Positions 33,201 to 42,709 of a stretch of 52,337 nucleotides of DNA are shown here, one piece after another. The stretch's first letter is position 1. The number at the start of each line of letters is the position of its first letter. Source of the stretch: Deltaproteobacteria bacterium (GTDB lineage Bacteria > Desulfobacterota > Desulfarculia > Adiutricales > Adiutricaceae); NCBI GenBank assembly GCA_031279515.1, contig JAITII010000076.1, forward strand, positions 1 through 52,337, given 5' to 3'. A program made the position numbers and the translations under genes. The notes below the pieces were generated by a model that was given only the letters and a program-made list of their open reading frames with translations, had not been told where the DNA came from and ran no database searches.

Positions 33201-34037
33201 GTGATAATGTCTGAAATAAAGACAGAACAAGAAACTATAGACTTTCTACCTGCTGGATTCGATCCCATTCAATCCATGCGCATTTTGACCGACTATCTAA
33301 TTTCTTTGGAGTCAGCCTATAATGATTTTAAGAAAAGAACGATGGTACAACAAAAACAGGTGGAAGCCACATTACGGAATATCTCCAAGGCAAGAGATGA
33401 TTTAGAGCAAGAAAAAGAGCGTCTCACCAGAGATCTTATGGTCCTAACCGGCCAAGTGGAGGAGCTGGAAAGCTCTCTCTTGACAGCCAACCAAAAGGTC
33501 ATGAACTTTGAAAAGCAGCTAAAAAAACTCCATAGGGACAACGAGGCTATGGAGGGTATGCTGGCCAAGAAAGAAAATGATAACCACTTTCTCTTAAATG
33601 AGGTGGAAAGGCTAACTAAGGACTATGAGTCTACCAACTCCAACATGTTGGGAATAAACTCCCGCATGGAGGAATTAGAGCGCAAATTGGCCTCGGAGCG
33701 CACCCATGCCTCGGTACAGGACAAGGAGGTGCGGCAGCTCTCTTCCTCCCTCTACGAAGCCCAAGGTAAAAACAAAATTCTGGAAACTAAGCTTGCAGAA
33801 CAGGAAAGTAAGCACCAGGAGGAGATAAAGAAGCTTAACGAGCGCATCGAGTCCAATGCCAAACACGAATTAAGCCTCATTAAAAAGAGGGTGCGCACTG
33901 CCCTGGGCCCTGAATTGCAGGACATGGAAAAACTGAATAACGACAAGCTCTCCAATGAGCTAGCCAGCAACCTCAAAGCCCTAATCTCCCGCCTCATAGC
34001 CAAGCTAGAGCAAGTGGGCTTTGATTTCGGAAGTTAA
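33201..34037 (+). CDS. Coiled-coil protein of unknown function
   Basis: A 278-residue protein. From about residue 30 to 220 it is a nearly continuous heptad-rich coiled coil (for example DLEQEKERLTRDLMVLTGQ, KNKILETKLAEQES), ending in a short non-coiled tail, FDFGS. No signal peptide or membrane segment. The frame opens at GTG 33201, but ATG 33207, with GGA eight bases upstream, is equally likely, so two residues are uncertain. It lies between two terminators and forms its own unit. It may be a scaffold or a cytoskeletal-type protein; coiled coil alone does not allow a closer call. Confidence 0.75.
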   Translation: MIMSEIKTEQETIDFLPAGFDPIQSMRILTDYLISLESAYNDFKKRTMVQQKQVEATLRNISKARDDLEQEKERLTRDLMVLTGQVEELESSLLTANQKVMNFEKQLKKLHRDNEAMEGMLAKKENDNHFLLNEVERLTKDYESTNSNMLGINSRMEELERKLASERTHASVQDKEVRQLSSSLYEAQGKNKILETKLAEQESKHQEEIKKLNERIESNAKHELSLIKKRVRTALGPELQDMEKLNNDKLSNELASNLKALISRLIAKLEQVGFDFGS

Positions 34038-34118
34038 GCCAAAAGCATTGTTTAGCTCCCAATAGCTAGCCTATAGCCCCAAAAGCTTTCCCAAATAAAT
34101 CCATAAGATAGAAAAATA

Positions 34119-34156
34119 AAAAAGCGCCAGTACCCTAGGTTTCTGGCGCTTTCTTA
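34119..34156. terminator. Bidirectional terminator between convergent genes
   Basis: AAAGCGCCAG pairs with CTGGCGCTTT across a 12-base loop, with A-rich sequence on the left and T-rich on the right, so it can act for the coiled-coil gene on the plus strand and the Sel1 gene on the minus strand. Confidence 0.8.
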
Positions 34157-34197
34157 TTTAGAAGCTAAAGGGCCCAGGGGGCCTTTAGCTGGGAAAA

Positions 34198-35358
34198 TTA
34201 TTGACTGGGAGCCGTCTCATTGTTGGATGAGGCTGCGTCTTGATTTTGAGATTGAGCTTGAGCTTGGCGGTTGGCCTCTGCCTGCTGTTGCTGCTGTAGC
34301 TGTTGGGCCTCGGCTATCTTTTGATTTACCCACTCCTGGGCCGCTGTCTCGGCAGCGGTTACCTCCTCTGCCCTCATCTCGCTGCGAAGCTGAGCTATGA
34401 AATCGTTCATTTCTTGGTTATTCTGCCCAAAGTTTATGCTGAGGATTGCCCACTGCAAAGCCAAGGTGAGGTTGGGCTTTTGATTGTCGCCAACATTTCT
34501 GTAGTAAGCCGCCAGATTCTTCATGGCCACTCCAAAGCCCAGGTCGGCCGCCCTTAAAAAGAAATCCTTGGACTTGGGAAGATCCTGGGCCTGGTTCCAC
34601 TGGCCTAGGTAATAGATGGCGCCCAACTCATTTAAGGCAACGGGATTTCTCTTTTCAGCCAACTCATTTAAAAGTTTAATACCCGCTGGGATATCCTGAG
34701 TTACGCCATTGGCACCATTTAAGTAAAGAGAAGCTAAGAGATAGTCGGCGTCCTGGACGCCTCTCTTGCCGGCCTCTGTAAGATATTTTACCGCCACTTC
34801 TGGGTTAGGGGTAAGGCCTATTTTGCCAAAGAGATAGAATTGGCCCAGACGGTAACTAGCCACGCCCAGATTTAATTCCGCGGCCTTCTGATAGTTTAAG
34901 AGGGCTTTGGTAAAATCCGGGGCCGTTCCGGCACCCACCTGGTAAAAGTACCCCAGGTTGAAGTAACCTTCAGGCACCCCGGCATCTGCCGCCTTCTGGA
35001 ACCACTCCATGGCGGTGCCATAATTTTGGTCTATCCCCAACTGACCCCTCTCATAAATGATTCCCAAGGTGATCATTGCCTCATTGTTGCCGTTCTGGAC
35101 TTCCTGGTTAAGCAGCTCCAAATATTGTTCCACTGTCACGGTTCTAACCCCAGTATCCCCCCCCTCAGTACTAGGAGGCGGGGAAAGTTGGCCAGAGGCC
35201 GTACTTTCAACTTGGGCAGGCCTAGCCCCTGGATCCGTAGGAGGTGTAGCGACATCGCCAGTGGCTGTACTTTCAGTTTGGGCTAAAGCCAAGGGACAGA
35301 CAGCGAAAAGAAAGGCAGCTGTTAAAGTGATTAGCAAGACAAAAAACTTTTGTTCCAT
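34198..35358 (-). CDS. Exported Sel1-repeat protein
   Basis: A 386-residue protein starting at the second ATG of the frame, which has GGAG nine bases upstream and gives a clean signal peptide (MEQKFFVLLITLTAAFLFAV... ending LALAQ). An ATG five codons earlier (35373) is also possible. After a low-complexity linker rich in Ser, Thr and Pro come about six Sel1-like repeats (residues about 80-310; for example NEAMITLGIIYERGQ, PEGYFNLGYFYQVGAG, GVASYRLGQFYLFGK), and a glutamine-rich tail. Sel1 proteins act as protein-binding solenoids, often in the periplasm. Partner unknown. Confidence 0.88.
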   Translation of the reverse strand: MEQKFFVLLITLTAAFLFAVCPLALAQTESTATGDVATPPTDPGARPAQVESTASGQLSPPPSTEGGDTGVRTVTVEQYLELLNQEVQNGNNEAMITLGIIYERGQLGIDQNYGTAMEWFQKAADAGVPEGYFNLGYFYQVGAGTAPDFTKALLNYQKAAELNLGVASYRLGQFYLFGKIGLTPNPEVAVKYLTEAGKRGVQDADYLLASLYLNGANGVTQDIPAGIKLLNELAEKRNPVALNELGAIYYLGQWNQAQDLPKSKDFFLRAADLGFGVAMKNLAAYYRNVGDNQKPNLTLALQWAILSINFGQNNQEMNDFIAQLRSEMRAEEVTAAETAAQEWVNQKIAEAQQLQQQQQAEANRQAQAQSQNQDAASSNNETAPSQ

Positions 35359-35373
35359 AAATACTATCTCCAT

Positions 35374-36430
35374 TCTTCCCCCTACTTGTCCTAATTAAAT
35401 GGGGTCAGCTAAAAATTTTCGTTTGTATTTTAGTCTTTTTAGTAAAAAAGGCAAGTAAATTATGCTCTTATTTTCCCTCTAGGGGAGCTTAAAGGCCTAA
35501 AATTCTATAAAAACTCAATTCTATCTCCCTAAACTAATAAAATCAATGAAAAATTGTGCCCTTCTATCCCATTCTCATTATTGCCTCTATCTTTTTAGAA
35601 ATCCAAGCTTTTTGGCTGCTTTAAAGAGAAAAAGCCAGATAAAAAGATGCGTTCTAGGTGTTGCCCTCAAAGGGCGGCAAAAACCGCCCCCTTTCAAGAC
35701 TATGGCGTTTGGCCACTGGAAATCTTGCTGAAGCTTAAATTGCCCAAAACCCTTGCAAACGCTGGACTTAAGCTTATTATAGGTCCCATGTTGCCCTAGA
35801 GAAGATCTAAGTCTATAAATAGATTACTTATTTAAAATTATAGCTCTTTTATATTTTATTATTTAATTATTAAAATAATATTAGTTATATCAATAAATAT
35901 ACAAGATAAAAATAATAAAATTATAACGTTAAATTTCAATAAAACTATTTATTAGGCATAAAAAAATTTTTTAATACTATATACAATGTAAATTATCAAG
36001 TAAATTACTGTTAAAAATGATATTTATTTAAATCAAAGCTTTTATAAAATAATATATACTAAAACACTATAACTATTGCAAGCTAAAAAAATCTTGCCCG
36101 GTATCTGTCCTAAATTGTCTCATTTTTAGCGCGATAAATTGTTTGAAGTCAAGTTTATCATTACAGCTGCATTAGTGGAACAAAAGTCTCCAATCCTAAA
36201 GCAACAAAAGAGCTTTTTCCCGCCGCTGTGATTTTGAAGCCAATTTCAATACAAGGCCATAAAAAGTAGAGATTTTTTCCCCTTGGCAAAATTTTGCGTG
36301 GGAGTTTTTAAAAAATGCCGTAAGTTTAAGGCCCCTTTTGACTGTTCCTCACAAGGTACAAAATAAGGCAGGTAAATAAAAACTGCATGCCACCAGTTGG
36401 GTACAATTAGCGGCTAAAAACCCTAAAAAA
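35374..36430. other. 1-kb AT-rich intergenic region, no convincing gene
   Basis: Lies between divergent genes. It includes a GC-rich hairpin GGGCGG/CCGCCC at 35672-35689 and a very AT-rich run at 35820-36070. A 61-codon open frame at 35546-35731 lacks a ribosome binding site and is not called. Confidence 0.5.
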
Positions 36431-36431
36431 C

Positions 36432-36440
36432 TGCTATAAT
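36432..36440 (+). promoter_or_regulatory. Extended -10 promoter of the HTH/binding-domain regulator
   Basis: TGC followed by a perfect TATAAT, 37 bases before the ATG at 36478. It has the same TGn-TATAAT form as the two cassette promoters. Confidence 0.55.
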
Positions 36441-36477
36441 ATTTCCCACGATTTTTACTAGCTACTGGGATTTTAAA

Positions 36478-37413
36478 ATGCCAAACAAAGATGCCTTAAC
36501 GGCCCAGGATGTGGCCCTACTTTTAAAAATTGCCAAAAATACAGTCTACGAGCTGGTAAAACGCAAGGAGCTTGGCTACTACAAGGTGGGCAGGAAGCTG
36601 CGTTTCAGTATGGCAGATGTGGAAAAATATATTGAACTGAGGCGCTCAAGCTCCCCTATAGATCACCGCAACGACATATCCCCTGTTCATGCCAGTTTCA
36701 AAGGGAGCGGCTTTATTATTTGTGGCCAGGACAGCATCTTAGATGTCCTGGCGGCCAATCTAGCCGGGAACCAGCACTTGGATAGACCCCCTCTAAGAGC
36801 CTACGTAGGAAGTTACAGGGGACTTACCGCCCTCTACCAGGGGGAAGTCCATGCCGCCACATCCCATTTGTGGGACGGGGATAGCGGGAAATACAATGTG
36901 CCCTTCGTCCGCAGGTTGCTGCCAGGTATCCCCTGCGCCATTTTCCATTTGACCCTAAGAACTCAAGGGCTTTATGTGGCACAAGGCAACCCCAAAGGTA
37001 TCAAAGGTTGGGAAGATTTTAACCGGCCGGATCTTGTCATGGTAAATAGGGAAAAAGGAGCTGGCTCCAGGGTGCTTTTGGACGAACACTTGCGCCTCAT
37101 GAATCTACCCGGGGGAAATATCAAAGGCTATGCCCGAGAAGAATTAAACCACCTGTCCGTTGCAGGTGCCGTAGGCCGAAAAGAGGCAGATATGGGAGTG
37201 GGGGACATGAAGGCAGCATCCCAGGTAGAAGGTGTGGACTTCATACCCTTACAACAAGAAGAGTACGTCCTGGTCCTAAAAAAAGAAGATCTATCCCTCC
37301 AAATAGTGCAAGCCATTCTGGAAATACTAAATTCCAAGGACTTTATGGAACAATTTCGCCACATGAAGGGTTACGACATAAGTTCCATCGGAAAGTTGGT
37401 GGGAGAGACCTAA
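36478..37413 (+). CDS. DNA-binding regulator fused to a molybdate-type substrate-binding domain
   Basis: A 311-residue protein. Residues 1-60 are an excisionase/MerR-like helix-turn-helix (LTAQDVALLLKIAKNTVYELV, YYKVGRKLRFSMADVEKYI). Residues about 75-305 resemble the PBP_like domain related to molybdate- and tungstate-binding proteins (DSILDVLAANL, YVGSYRGLTALYQGEVHAA, NREKGAGSRVLLDEHLR, EADMGVGDMKAA). Such fusions are thought to sense an oxyanion or small ligand in the cytoplasm and control transport or metal-enzyme genes (family knowledge). GGGA lies eight bases before the ATG. No transporter or molybdoenzyme gene is in the window, so its target is elsewhere or is itself. Confidence 0.88.
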   Translation: MPNKDALTAQDVALLLKIAKNTVYELVKRKELGYYKVGRKLRFSMADVEKYIELRRSSSPIDHRNDISPVHASFKGSGFIICGQDSILDVLAANLAGNQHLDRPPLRAYVGSYRGLTALYQGEVHAATSHLWDGDSGKYNVPFVRRLLPGIPCAIFHLTLRTQGLYVAQGNPKGIKGWEDFNRPDLVMVNREKGAGSRVLLDEHLRLMNLPGGNIKGYAREELNHLSVAGAVGRKEADMGVGDMKAASQVEGVDFIPLQQEEYVLVLKKEDLSLQIVQAILEILNSKDFMEQFRHMKGYDISSIGKLVGET

Positions 37414-38751
37414 AATTAACGTGTATAAATCTCCAACCATCGGAAAAGCCTTAACAAATAATATTGTTATCTACTAAGAGTCAAAAGTAAATGCCATTTT
37501 ACAAAATTGGAATGGACTTTAAGAAATAGTAGGTCCTAAAAATAGTGCATTACTATAGGTGCAAGCAAATTACCTGAAGTTATTTGACACAAATTAAAAA
37601 AAGAGATAGCACCTACCATCAAAAAATAGATTTTAGCTGTTTACTGCCCATCTATATTTTAGTCATAAAGCATGCCAAGGTGCAATGCAGGCCCAATATT
37701 TTAGCAAGTAATTTCCAATGCTTAACTTGTTTCACTAAAAAATCATGAAAGCAGAAATTTTTTAAAAAAAATTAGGGCTTCAATTTTAAACATAACGTAA
37801 AATAATTGTCGATCTTTTATATATTGTAAAATGTTAATAATATAATATATAGATTGAAAAAAAGAAAATTATCTAAATATAGAAAAATAAAATAAAAATA
37901 TATAAAAAAAGATATATTATGCTATTATATGATAAAAAATAGTAAAAGTTTCTATATAATAGTAGACTAAAAACTCGCCGGGAATCCTACTTGTTACGCC
38001 TTAACACAATATTTTGTAGCAATATAATTTATTGCCCCCTTTATATAGTTGGCTTTCATATCCATACAAGTTTTACTGTACTATAAGTTATGATCTTTTT
38101 AGCAAATAAAAACGTTTTTTATTGACTTTTCTTTTGTGTTTTAATAAAATTTTAACTTACCAGTAAGCTAAATAGTCATACTGCCCTGAGGGCAGCCTGA
38201 AGCACATCACTTTGTACTGGCACCCCAGAATTTTTTTCCGCCCATAAGACTCTGCTTTGAACTATTTGAGATCATAGGCTGTAAAGCTAGGCTCATGAAC
38301 CTTACTATTTGTGACTTAAGCTTTTTAAGCTTTACCCAAAGATTATAAGCATATAAAATCCTCTAAAATATTGTCACATTTGATGAAAGAGTCTCCATTT
38401 AAACTATTGAAAAACGCTTTTTCCTGGAATGGCAGGCAGCACTATAATTTATTGTTTCGGCCTTACTTTGAAAAGATACTAGTCCATGATTTTTAGTAGG
38501 CTTTTTCCCATCATAAACTCCATTGGCCTCTTTTTCAAATTTACCTCACTCCCCTCACCCCAAACTCTAAAATCAATCACTCCCCACTTCAAAATTATCT
38601 TCTATATTTTATTTTCAAGCAAAATTGTTTAGTTTTCTTACAAAAAAACTAGGAAGAAATAATCTTGCTAGAATTTAGCTTATGAGAGCTCTAAGAAAAC
38701 TATCTATTTTTTTAAAGGGCAACTTCCTGATTTTTCGCACAAGGAGAAAAT
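37414..38751. other. 1.3-kb very AT-rich region upstream of the TonB-dependent receptor
   Basis: 37780-37960 is almost entirely A and T. It carries a good promoter at 38122-38150, a CTGCCC/GGGCAG hairpin at 38181-38195, and no open frame with credible features. About 600 bases separate the promoter from the receptor start, leaving room for a leader RNA or a small RNA. Confidence 0.5.
38122..38150 (+). promoter_or_regulatory. Sigma-70-type promoter in the leader region of the TonB-dependent receptor
   Basis: TTGACT (38122-38127), a 17-base spacer and TAAAAT (38145-38150), each five of six consensus bases. It may drive the receptor gene with a long leader, or a separate noncoding RNA. Confidence 0.5.
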
Positions 38752-40758
38752 ATGTTGAAAAATCTATTATCAGTAATGCTTTTATCAATGGTACTTTGCA
38801 TTGCTTCACCTACAACAATTTTTGCGCAAGAGACTTCCACAACTTTAAGTGAGTCATTATTGAATCTCATAGTTGTCTCTGCCAGTCGCTTCAATGAATC
38901 ATTTCGTGAAGTTACAAGTAATATCACCGTCATATCGGGGGAAGAAATAGATAGCTCGTCGACTAACACCCTAGATGACCTTTTTATCCAGAAAGGTTTT
39001 AAAATCTCCAAAAACCCTGGAGGCTCTCTATCAACAATACAAATAAGAGGGTTTAGCACTGATGCCCACGGGAATGATTTAGGAAGCCATGTTCTTATAG
39101 TAATAAATGGCAGAAGGATTGCCACAGGCAATAGCTCGATGATTTCTCTGGCCAATGTAGACCATATAGAGATCATTAGGGGTCCTGCTGCGGTTCAATT
39201 CGGGGCCTCAGCTATGGGAGGAGTTGTCAATATCATTACCAAAAAGGGAGTGGGACAACCTTTTCATGCCCTTCTTTCCGCTGAAGGAGGCTCTTATGAC
39301 ACCTTCAAAGCCCTTGCACGCTTAAGTGGTTCATACGAAAATTTTGACATTGCTACAGCATTCAATTTTATAACTCAAGGCAACATGAAAACTGGAGCCG
39401 GGGTTGAGTTTGCCAATTCTGATTTTAAAACCTATGCTTTTTCTTTAGAGACCGGCTATACTTTCGAAGAATTACACCGCATAGGACTTAGTCTCAATTA
39501 TTTTGACTCACCAGATACTGGTAGCCCTGGTTATTATCCACAAAATGATAGTGATATCGCAGCTCGAGTTGATAAAAATAATTTTGCTATGGCACTTGAT
39601 TATACTGGGTCCACAGCAGACAACAGATTTTCCTGGACCGCCATGTTTTCACATGGAGTAGATAATCGCGAATACATTGATACTAGAGGTCTTGAAGAAA
39701 CTTCCACCTATAAGGTTATATCAAATTTAGCCAATGCCCAGTTAACCTTTAACCAGGATATTTTCACAATAACAGGAGGTATAGATTATCTCCACTATGA
39801 TTCTACATCAAATGAAGCAGCTTTATCAGCCCACGGTTCAAAATACTCTAATTTCGCTCCTTTTTTGATAGCTAAGATTCGTTTGTTGGAGGAAAAGCTC
39901 ATCTTGTCTTTAGGCGGCAGGTACGATTTTTTTACAATCGACCTTGAAGATACAGGAAAACATACTGATAAAAACCATTTTTCTCCTTCAATAGGAATAG
40001 CGTATCTGCCAATTGAGAATCTTAAAATTAGGGCACATTATACCAAAGGATTTGCCCTACCTACTGATTCACAGTTAGGTGCAAATTTTATCTATTCGTA
40101 TTATGGTACTAATTACTATTACATCGGAAACGAAAATTTGGCACCTGAATACAGTGACAGCTATGAGTTTGGCATAGATGTTTTTAACAATTATGCGGAT
40201 TTTGAGATAACATATTTTTGGAACAAGACTAGAAACTTTATCAGTACTTCACGTTATCTCATAGATGGACCTAACTGGTACTACACATATATTAACAATG
40301 ATATAGCATACCGTAGTGGAGTTGAGATAGCGGCAGCTATAGACATAGGCGGATTACTTGATCAAAATTTTGTGCTAAAACCAAGTTTAAGTTTAACGCA
40401 CTTTTTTACCTTTAAGACTAGAACAACTCCTACGTCACTTTTTCAACCAATTACAGGTGTACCTGAAAATGCGATTGCCTTTAATTTGTTTTTTAAACAC
40501 CCAGAATCTGATTTCATGGCCAATCTGTCGATTAGTCGTTTTACCAATCAACTCACCGCTACCACTGGAGCTCATCTATCCTACACCACGGTGGATTTAG
40601 TCCTGCAAAAAAGACTACTCGATTTCAACCAGTTTGGAAAGCTGAGTGCTAGAGTATCAGTCAACAATTTCACCAACGAGGATTTCAGAACCAACAACTC
40701 TGCTGGCTACATGATGCCTGGACGGAGAATATATGGTGGTCTCATTTATGAGTACTAA
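38752..40758 (+). CDS. TonB-dependent outer-membrane receptor
   Basis: A 668-residue protein with a signal peptide (first about 25 residues, ending IFAQE), a plug domain (about 40-155: VISGEEIDSSS, IQIRGFSTDA, VLIVINGRR, VDHIEIIRGPAA, FGASAMGGVVNIITKKG) and a beta-barrel with the alternating aromatic pattern and a C-terminal tyrosine needed for outer-membrane insertion. Length and plug motifs fit the BtuB/siderophore receptor group. The ligand could be a metal complex, haem or cobalamin; no cobalamin riboswitch is recognisable upstream. AAGGAG stands before the ATG. The gene is more AT-rich than the housekeeping genes, which suggests an acquired locus. A strong terminator follows. Confidence 0.95.
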   Translation: MLKNLLSVMLLSMVLCIASPTTIFAQETSTTLSESLLNLIVVSASRFNESFREVTSNITVISGEEIDSSSTNTLDDLFIQKGFKISKNPGGSLSTIQIRGFSTDAHGNDLGSHVLIVINGRRIATGNSSMISLANVDHIEIIRGPAAVQFGASAMGGVVNIITKKGVGQPFHALLSAEGGSYDTFKALARLSGSYENFDIATAFNFITQGNMKTGAGVEFANSDFKTYAFSLETGYTFEELHRIGLSLNYFDSPDTGSPGYYPQNDSDIAARVDKNNFAMALDYTGSTADNRFSWTAMFSHGVDNREYIDTRGLEETSTYKVISNLANAQLTFNQDIFTITGGIDYLHYDSTSNEAALSAHGSKYSNFAPFLIAKIRLLEEKLILSLGGRYDFFTIDLEDTGKHTDKNHFSPSIGIAYLPIENLKIRAHYTKGFALPTDSQLGANFIYSYYGTNYYYIGNENLAPEYSDSYEFGIDVFNNYADFEITYFWNKTRNFISTSRYLIDGPNWYYTYINNDIAYRSGVEIAAAIDIGGLLDQNFVLKPSLSLTHFFTFKTRTTPTSLFQPITGVPENAIAFNLFFKHPESDFMANLSISRFTNQLTATTGAHLSYTTVDLVLQKRLLDFNQFGKLSARVSVNNFTNEDFRTNNSAGYMMPGRRIYGGLIYEY

Positions 40759-40781
40759 ACACTAAAGTTACAATTAGATAC

Positions 40782-40814
40782 GGGGGGGGTATTTAACCCC
40801 CCCCTTTTAATTTT
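40782..40814 (+). terminator. Intrinsic terminator of the TonB-dependent receptor gene
   Basis: Eight G residues pair with eight C residues around a short TATTTAA loop and are followed by TTTTAATTTT. Confidence 0.88.
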
Positions 40815-40840
40815 ATGACAGTTGTTGGATAGTAATATTT

Positions 40841-41758
40841 TCAACAATCAATTTTGTGGTTACTATTATGCAACACATAATTCCATTTGCCCTGAAATTT
40901 ACTTGGTGTAGTTCTTATTTTTTGGAATGCTCTAGAACCAACTGATAAGGCAAAATCAAATTTCTCCCGCTCAATTCTATACTTGGGATCCCAATTCTCT
41001 TCTTTAAAAGCATGGCTTATCAAAAAGATATTGTTTTCGTAACTTCTACTTATCTCTCCTTTCCAGTTGGTGCATATGTAACTCGCCAACAATCTCAATT
41101 TTGGTTTTTTCCAATTAAAGGTCCGTAGGGGACAGTAGCAAAATTGTATCGGAATTTTAAAAAAATCCGCTAGCCTCTGCATTTCATATTTCCATACATT
41201 GCTTCTAGCATTGTTGGAAATACCCTCCTTTGCGATTACTACACCGTATTTTAAATTTTTGTACAATTTTTTCCCAGTCATGTGCCACCAAGACTTAATG
41301 GAGCTAACCCCAAAACTGGGAATGGAGCTAGCTTGTTTCAGATTAACATATTGACCTTTTCCTTCAATAATATATATACCATTGAGGCTATTTAATATTG
41401 TTTTTAAATCCCAAATTGGGTCCACAGAATGCTCCTCGTCATTTGCACCTTCTTCATCATCTACCAAGCTATTAAAAAAATCAGCAAGAGGATTTCTATA
41501 CTTTTCTATATCGTCACCTAAAGAATAGAATTCATCATCATAACTGCTATCATTATTAAAAGTAGGCAGAGGAATCATAAAATCATCGCTAGAGTAATCT
41601 TCATTTCTTCCAGACCCCCCAATCATAATTTCCTCCAGACTATTTTCCATTTTGTGCTTCTGGAAGTAAAATACTAGTTGGCCTTCATTTACAGCGTCAT
41701 TGCATATTTTTTTAATATAATCTAACTGAGCTTTTACATCTTCCTTTTGTTCACTCAT
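40841..41758 (-). CDS. ISAzo13-type transposase-derived protein lacking catalytic residues
   Basis: A 305-residue protein; start chosen at 41758 because AAAAGGAG lies eight bases upstream, although the frame extends twelve codons further. Residues 127-294 align by eye with the end of ISAzo13-family DDE transposases: GIY...YVNL (127-140), FGVSSIKSWW (149-158), a SNNAR...WKYEMQRLADFF segment (181-200), a CxCPLRTFNWKK segment (207-218), NWKG (231-234) and KFQGKWNY (287-294). The usual DGGGSN has Lys177 in place of Asp, and the usual KIEHRLF has Lys220 in place of Glu, so it should not cut DNA. Residues 1-120 are acidic and unlike a transposase; the usual N-terminus is missing. It is either a repurposed DNA- or protein-binding protein, or a decayed element whose frame happens to survive. 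Confidence 0.7.
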   Translation of the reverse strand: MSEQKEDVKAQLDYIKKICNDAVNEGQLVFYFQKHKMENSLEEIMIGGSGRNEDYSSDDFMIPLPTFNNDSSYDDEFYSLGDDIEKYRNPLADFFNSLVDDEEGANDEEHSVDPIWDLKTILNSLNGIYIIEGKGQYVNLKQASSIPSFGVSSIKSWWHMTGKKLYKNLKYGVVIAKEGISNNARSNVWKYEMQRLADFFKIPIQFCYCPLRTFNWKKPKLRLLASYICTNWKGEISRSYENNIFLISHAFKEENWDPKYRIEREKFDFALSVGSRAFQKIRTTPSKFQGKWNYVLHNSNHKIDC

Positions 41759-41847
41759 CTTTATTCTCCTTTTAAAATATTTGCCTTTTTTCACTTGAAT
41801 GATTACTAAATGACTAAGAATTATCTTTTTTTATACCTAGCTCTAAT

Positions 41848-42660
41848 TTATGGGCCCCCCTGATTTTTTACCTGGCTAAGGCGCATTTTGGTCTTTTTCT
41901 CGGTGAAGGCCACCCTGAAGCCATAGGAACCTCGTACAGTACTATATACATCGTCTGGAGGGTTAGCTAGGCGGTCGGCTGGCCGACAATGATAAGCCTC
42001 GTCATGACGAGATCCGCCGCGAATAACCTTTTCTTCACCGTAGTCTGGTCCCGTAGGGTCTTTGAGCTCCCTATCTTCTGCATAGTAAAACTCGTCATAG
42101 TTATCATTTACCCACTCTGCTACATTCCCTAGTATATCATATATCCCAAAAGGATTTGCATTTTTTTCGCCCACACTATGAGTCTCCATCAGGGAGTTAT
42201 CTTGGTACCACTCGTAACGCCCCAGGTCCTGGGAATCGTTTCCAAAGTAATAGGTTGTTTGAGTCCCTCCCCTGGCGGCGTACTCCCATTCAGCCTCGGT
42301 GGGAAGGCGATACTTATCGGTGCCCTCTAGCTCGTTTAGGGCCTGAATAAAGAGCATGGCCATATCCCAAGATATGCTATCAACTGGGCGATCTGCCCCT
42401 CTAAATTCACTGGGATTATTGCCCATGAGCCTCTCCCATTGGGATTGGGTAACCTCATATTTACCCAGATAAAAAGGGGTGGATATGGTGATCTTACGCA
42501 AGGGCTTCTCATCGTCTTCTCCGTAAAGATCCCCCATAACAAAAACCCCTGGAGGAATGGCGACAAACTCCATCCCAATGGAATTGGTGTACGCATTTCC
42601 ACCTTTGGCAAGCACCAGTACAAAAAAGCTGAGAAAGAGGATTACAAGGGGTATTTTCAT
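41848..42660 (-). CDS. Exported SUMF1 (formylglycine-generating-enzyme-like) domain protein
   Basis: A 270-residue protein with a signal peptide (first 23 residues) and one SUMF1/FGE-sulfatase domain: MEFVAIPPGVFVMG, YEVTQSQWERLMG, RLPTEAEWEYAARGG, NPFGIYDILGNVAEW, RGGS (214-217) and YGFRV. At the active site of true formylglycine enzymes two cysteines follow the GGS; here one position is Asp220 and only Cys225 remains, so it is probably a binding or regulatory protein rather than an oxidase. It closes the cassette with the PP2C and FHA genes, like periplasmic TagR, a SUMF1 protein of the type VI secretion threonine phosphorylation pathway (family knowledge). Role here is inference. Confidence 0.9.
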   Translation of the reverse strand: MKIPLVILFLSFFVLVLAKGGNAYTNSIGMEFVAIPPGVFVMGDLYGEDDEKPLRKITISTPFYLGKYEVTQSQWERLMGNNPSEFRGADRPVDSISWDMAMLFIQALNELEGTDKYRLPTEAEWEYAARGGTQTTYYFGNDSQDLGRYEWYQDNSLMETHSVGEKNANPFGIYDILGNVAEWVNDNYDEFYYAEDRELKDPTGPDYGEEKVIRGGSRHDEAYHCRPADRLANPPDDVYSTVRGSYGFRVAFTEKKTKMRLSQVKNQGGP

Positions 42661-42709
42661 AAGTTATTTAAGATACTAGCTTGATATTTGAAATCTATCA
42701 TCCAAAACC

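Noticed and set aside
35672..35689. GGGCGG/CCGCCC hairpin as a repeat related to the one at 27283
   Set aside because: Only the short GC core is shared; flanks do not match, so a repeat family is not supported.
38150..38751. Cobalamin riboswitch before the TonB-dependent receptor
   Set aside because: No B12-box-like or other diagnostic conserved segment could be found on the plus strand.
40782..41880. A complete insertion sequence around the transposase-derived gene
   Set aside because: No terminal inverted repeats or target-site duplications were seen, and two expected catalytic acids are absent.
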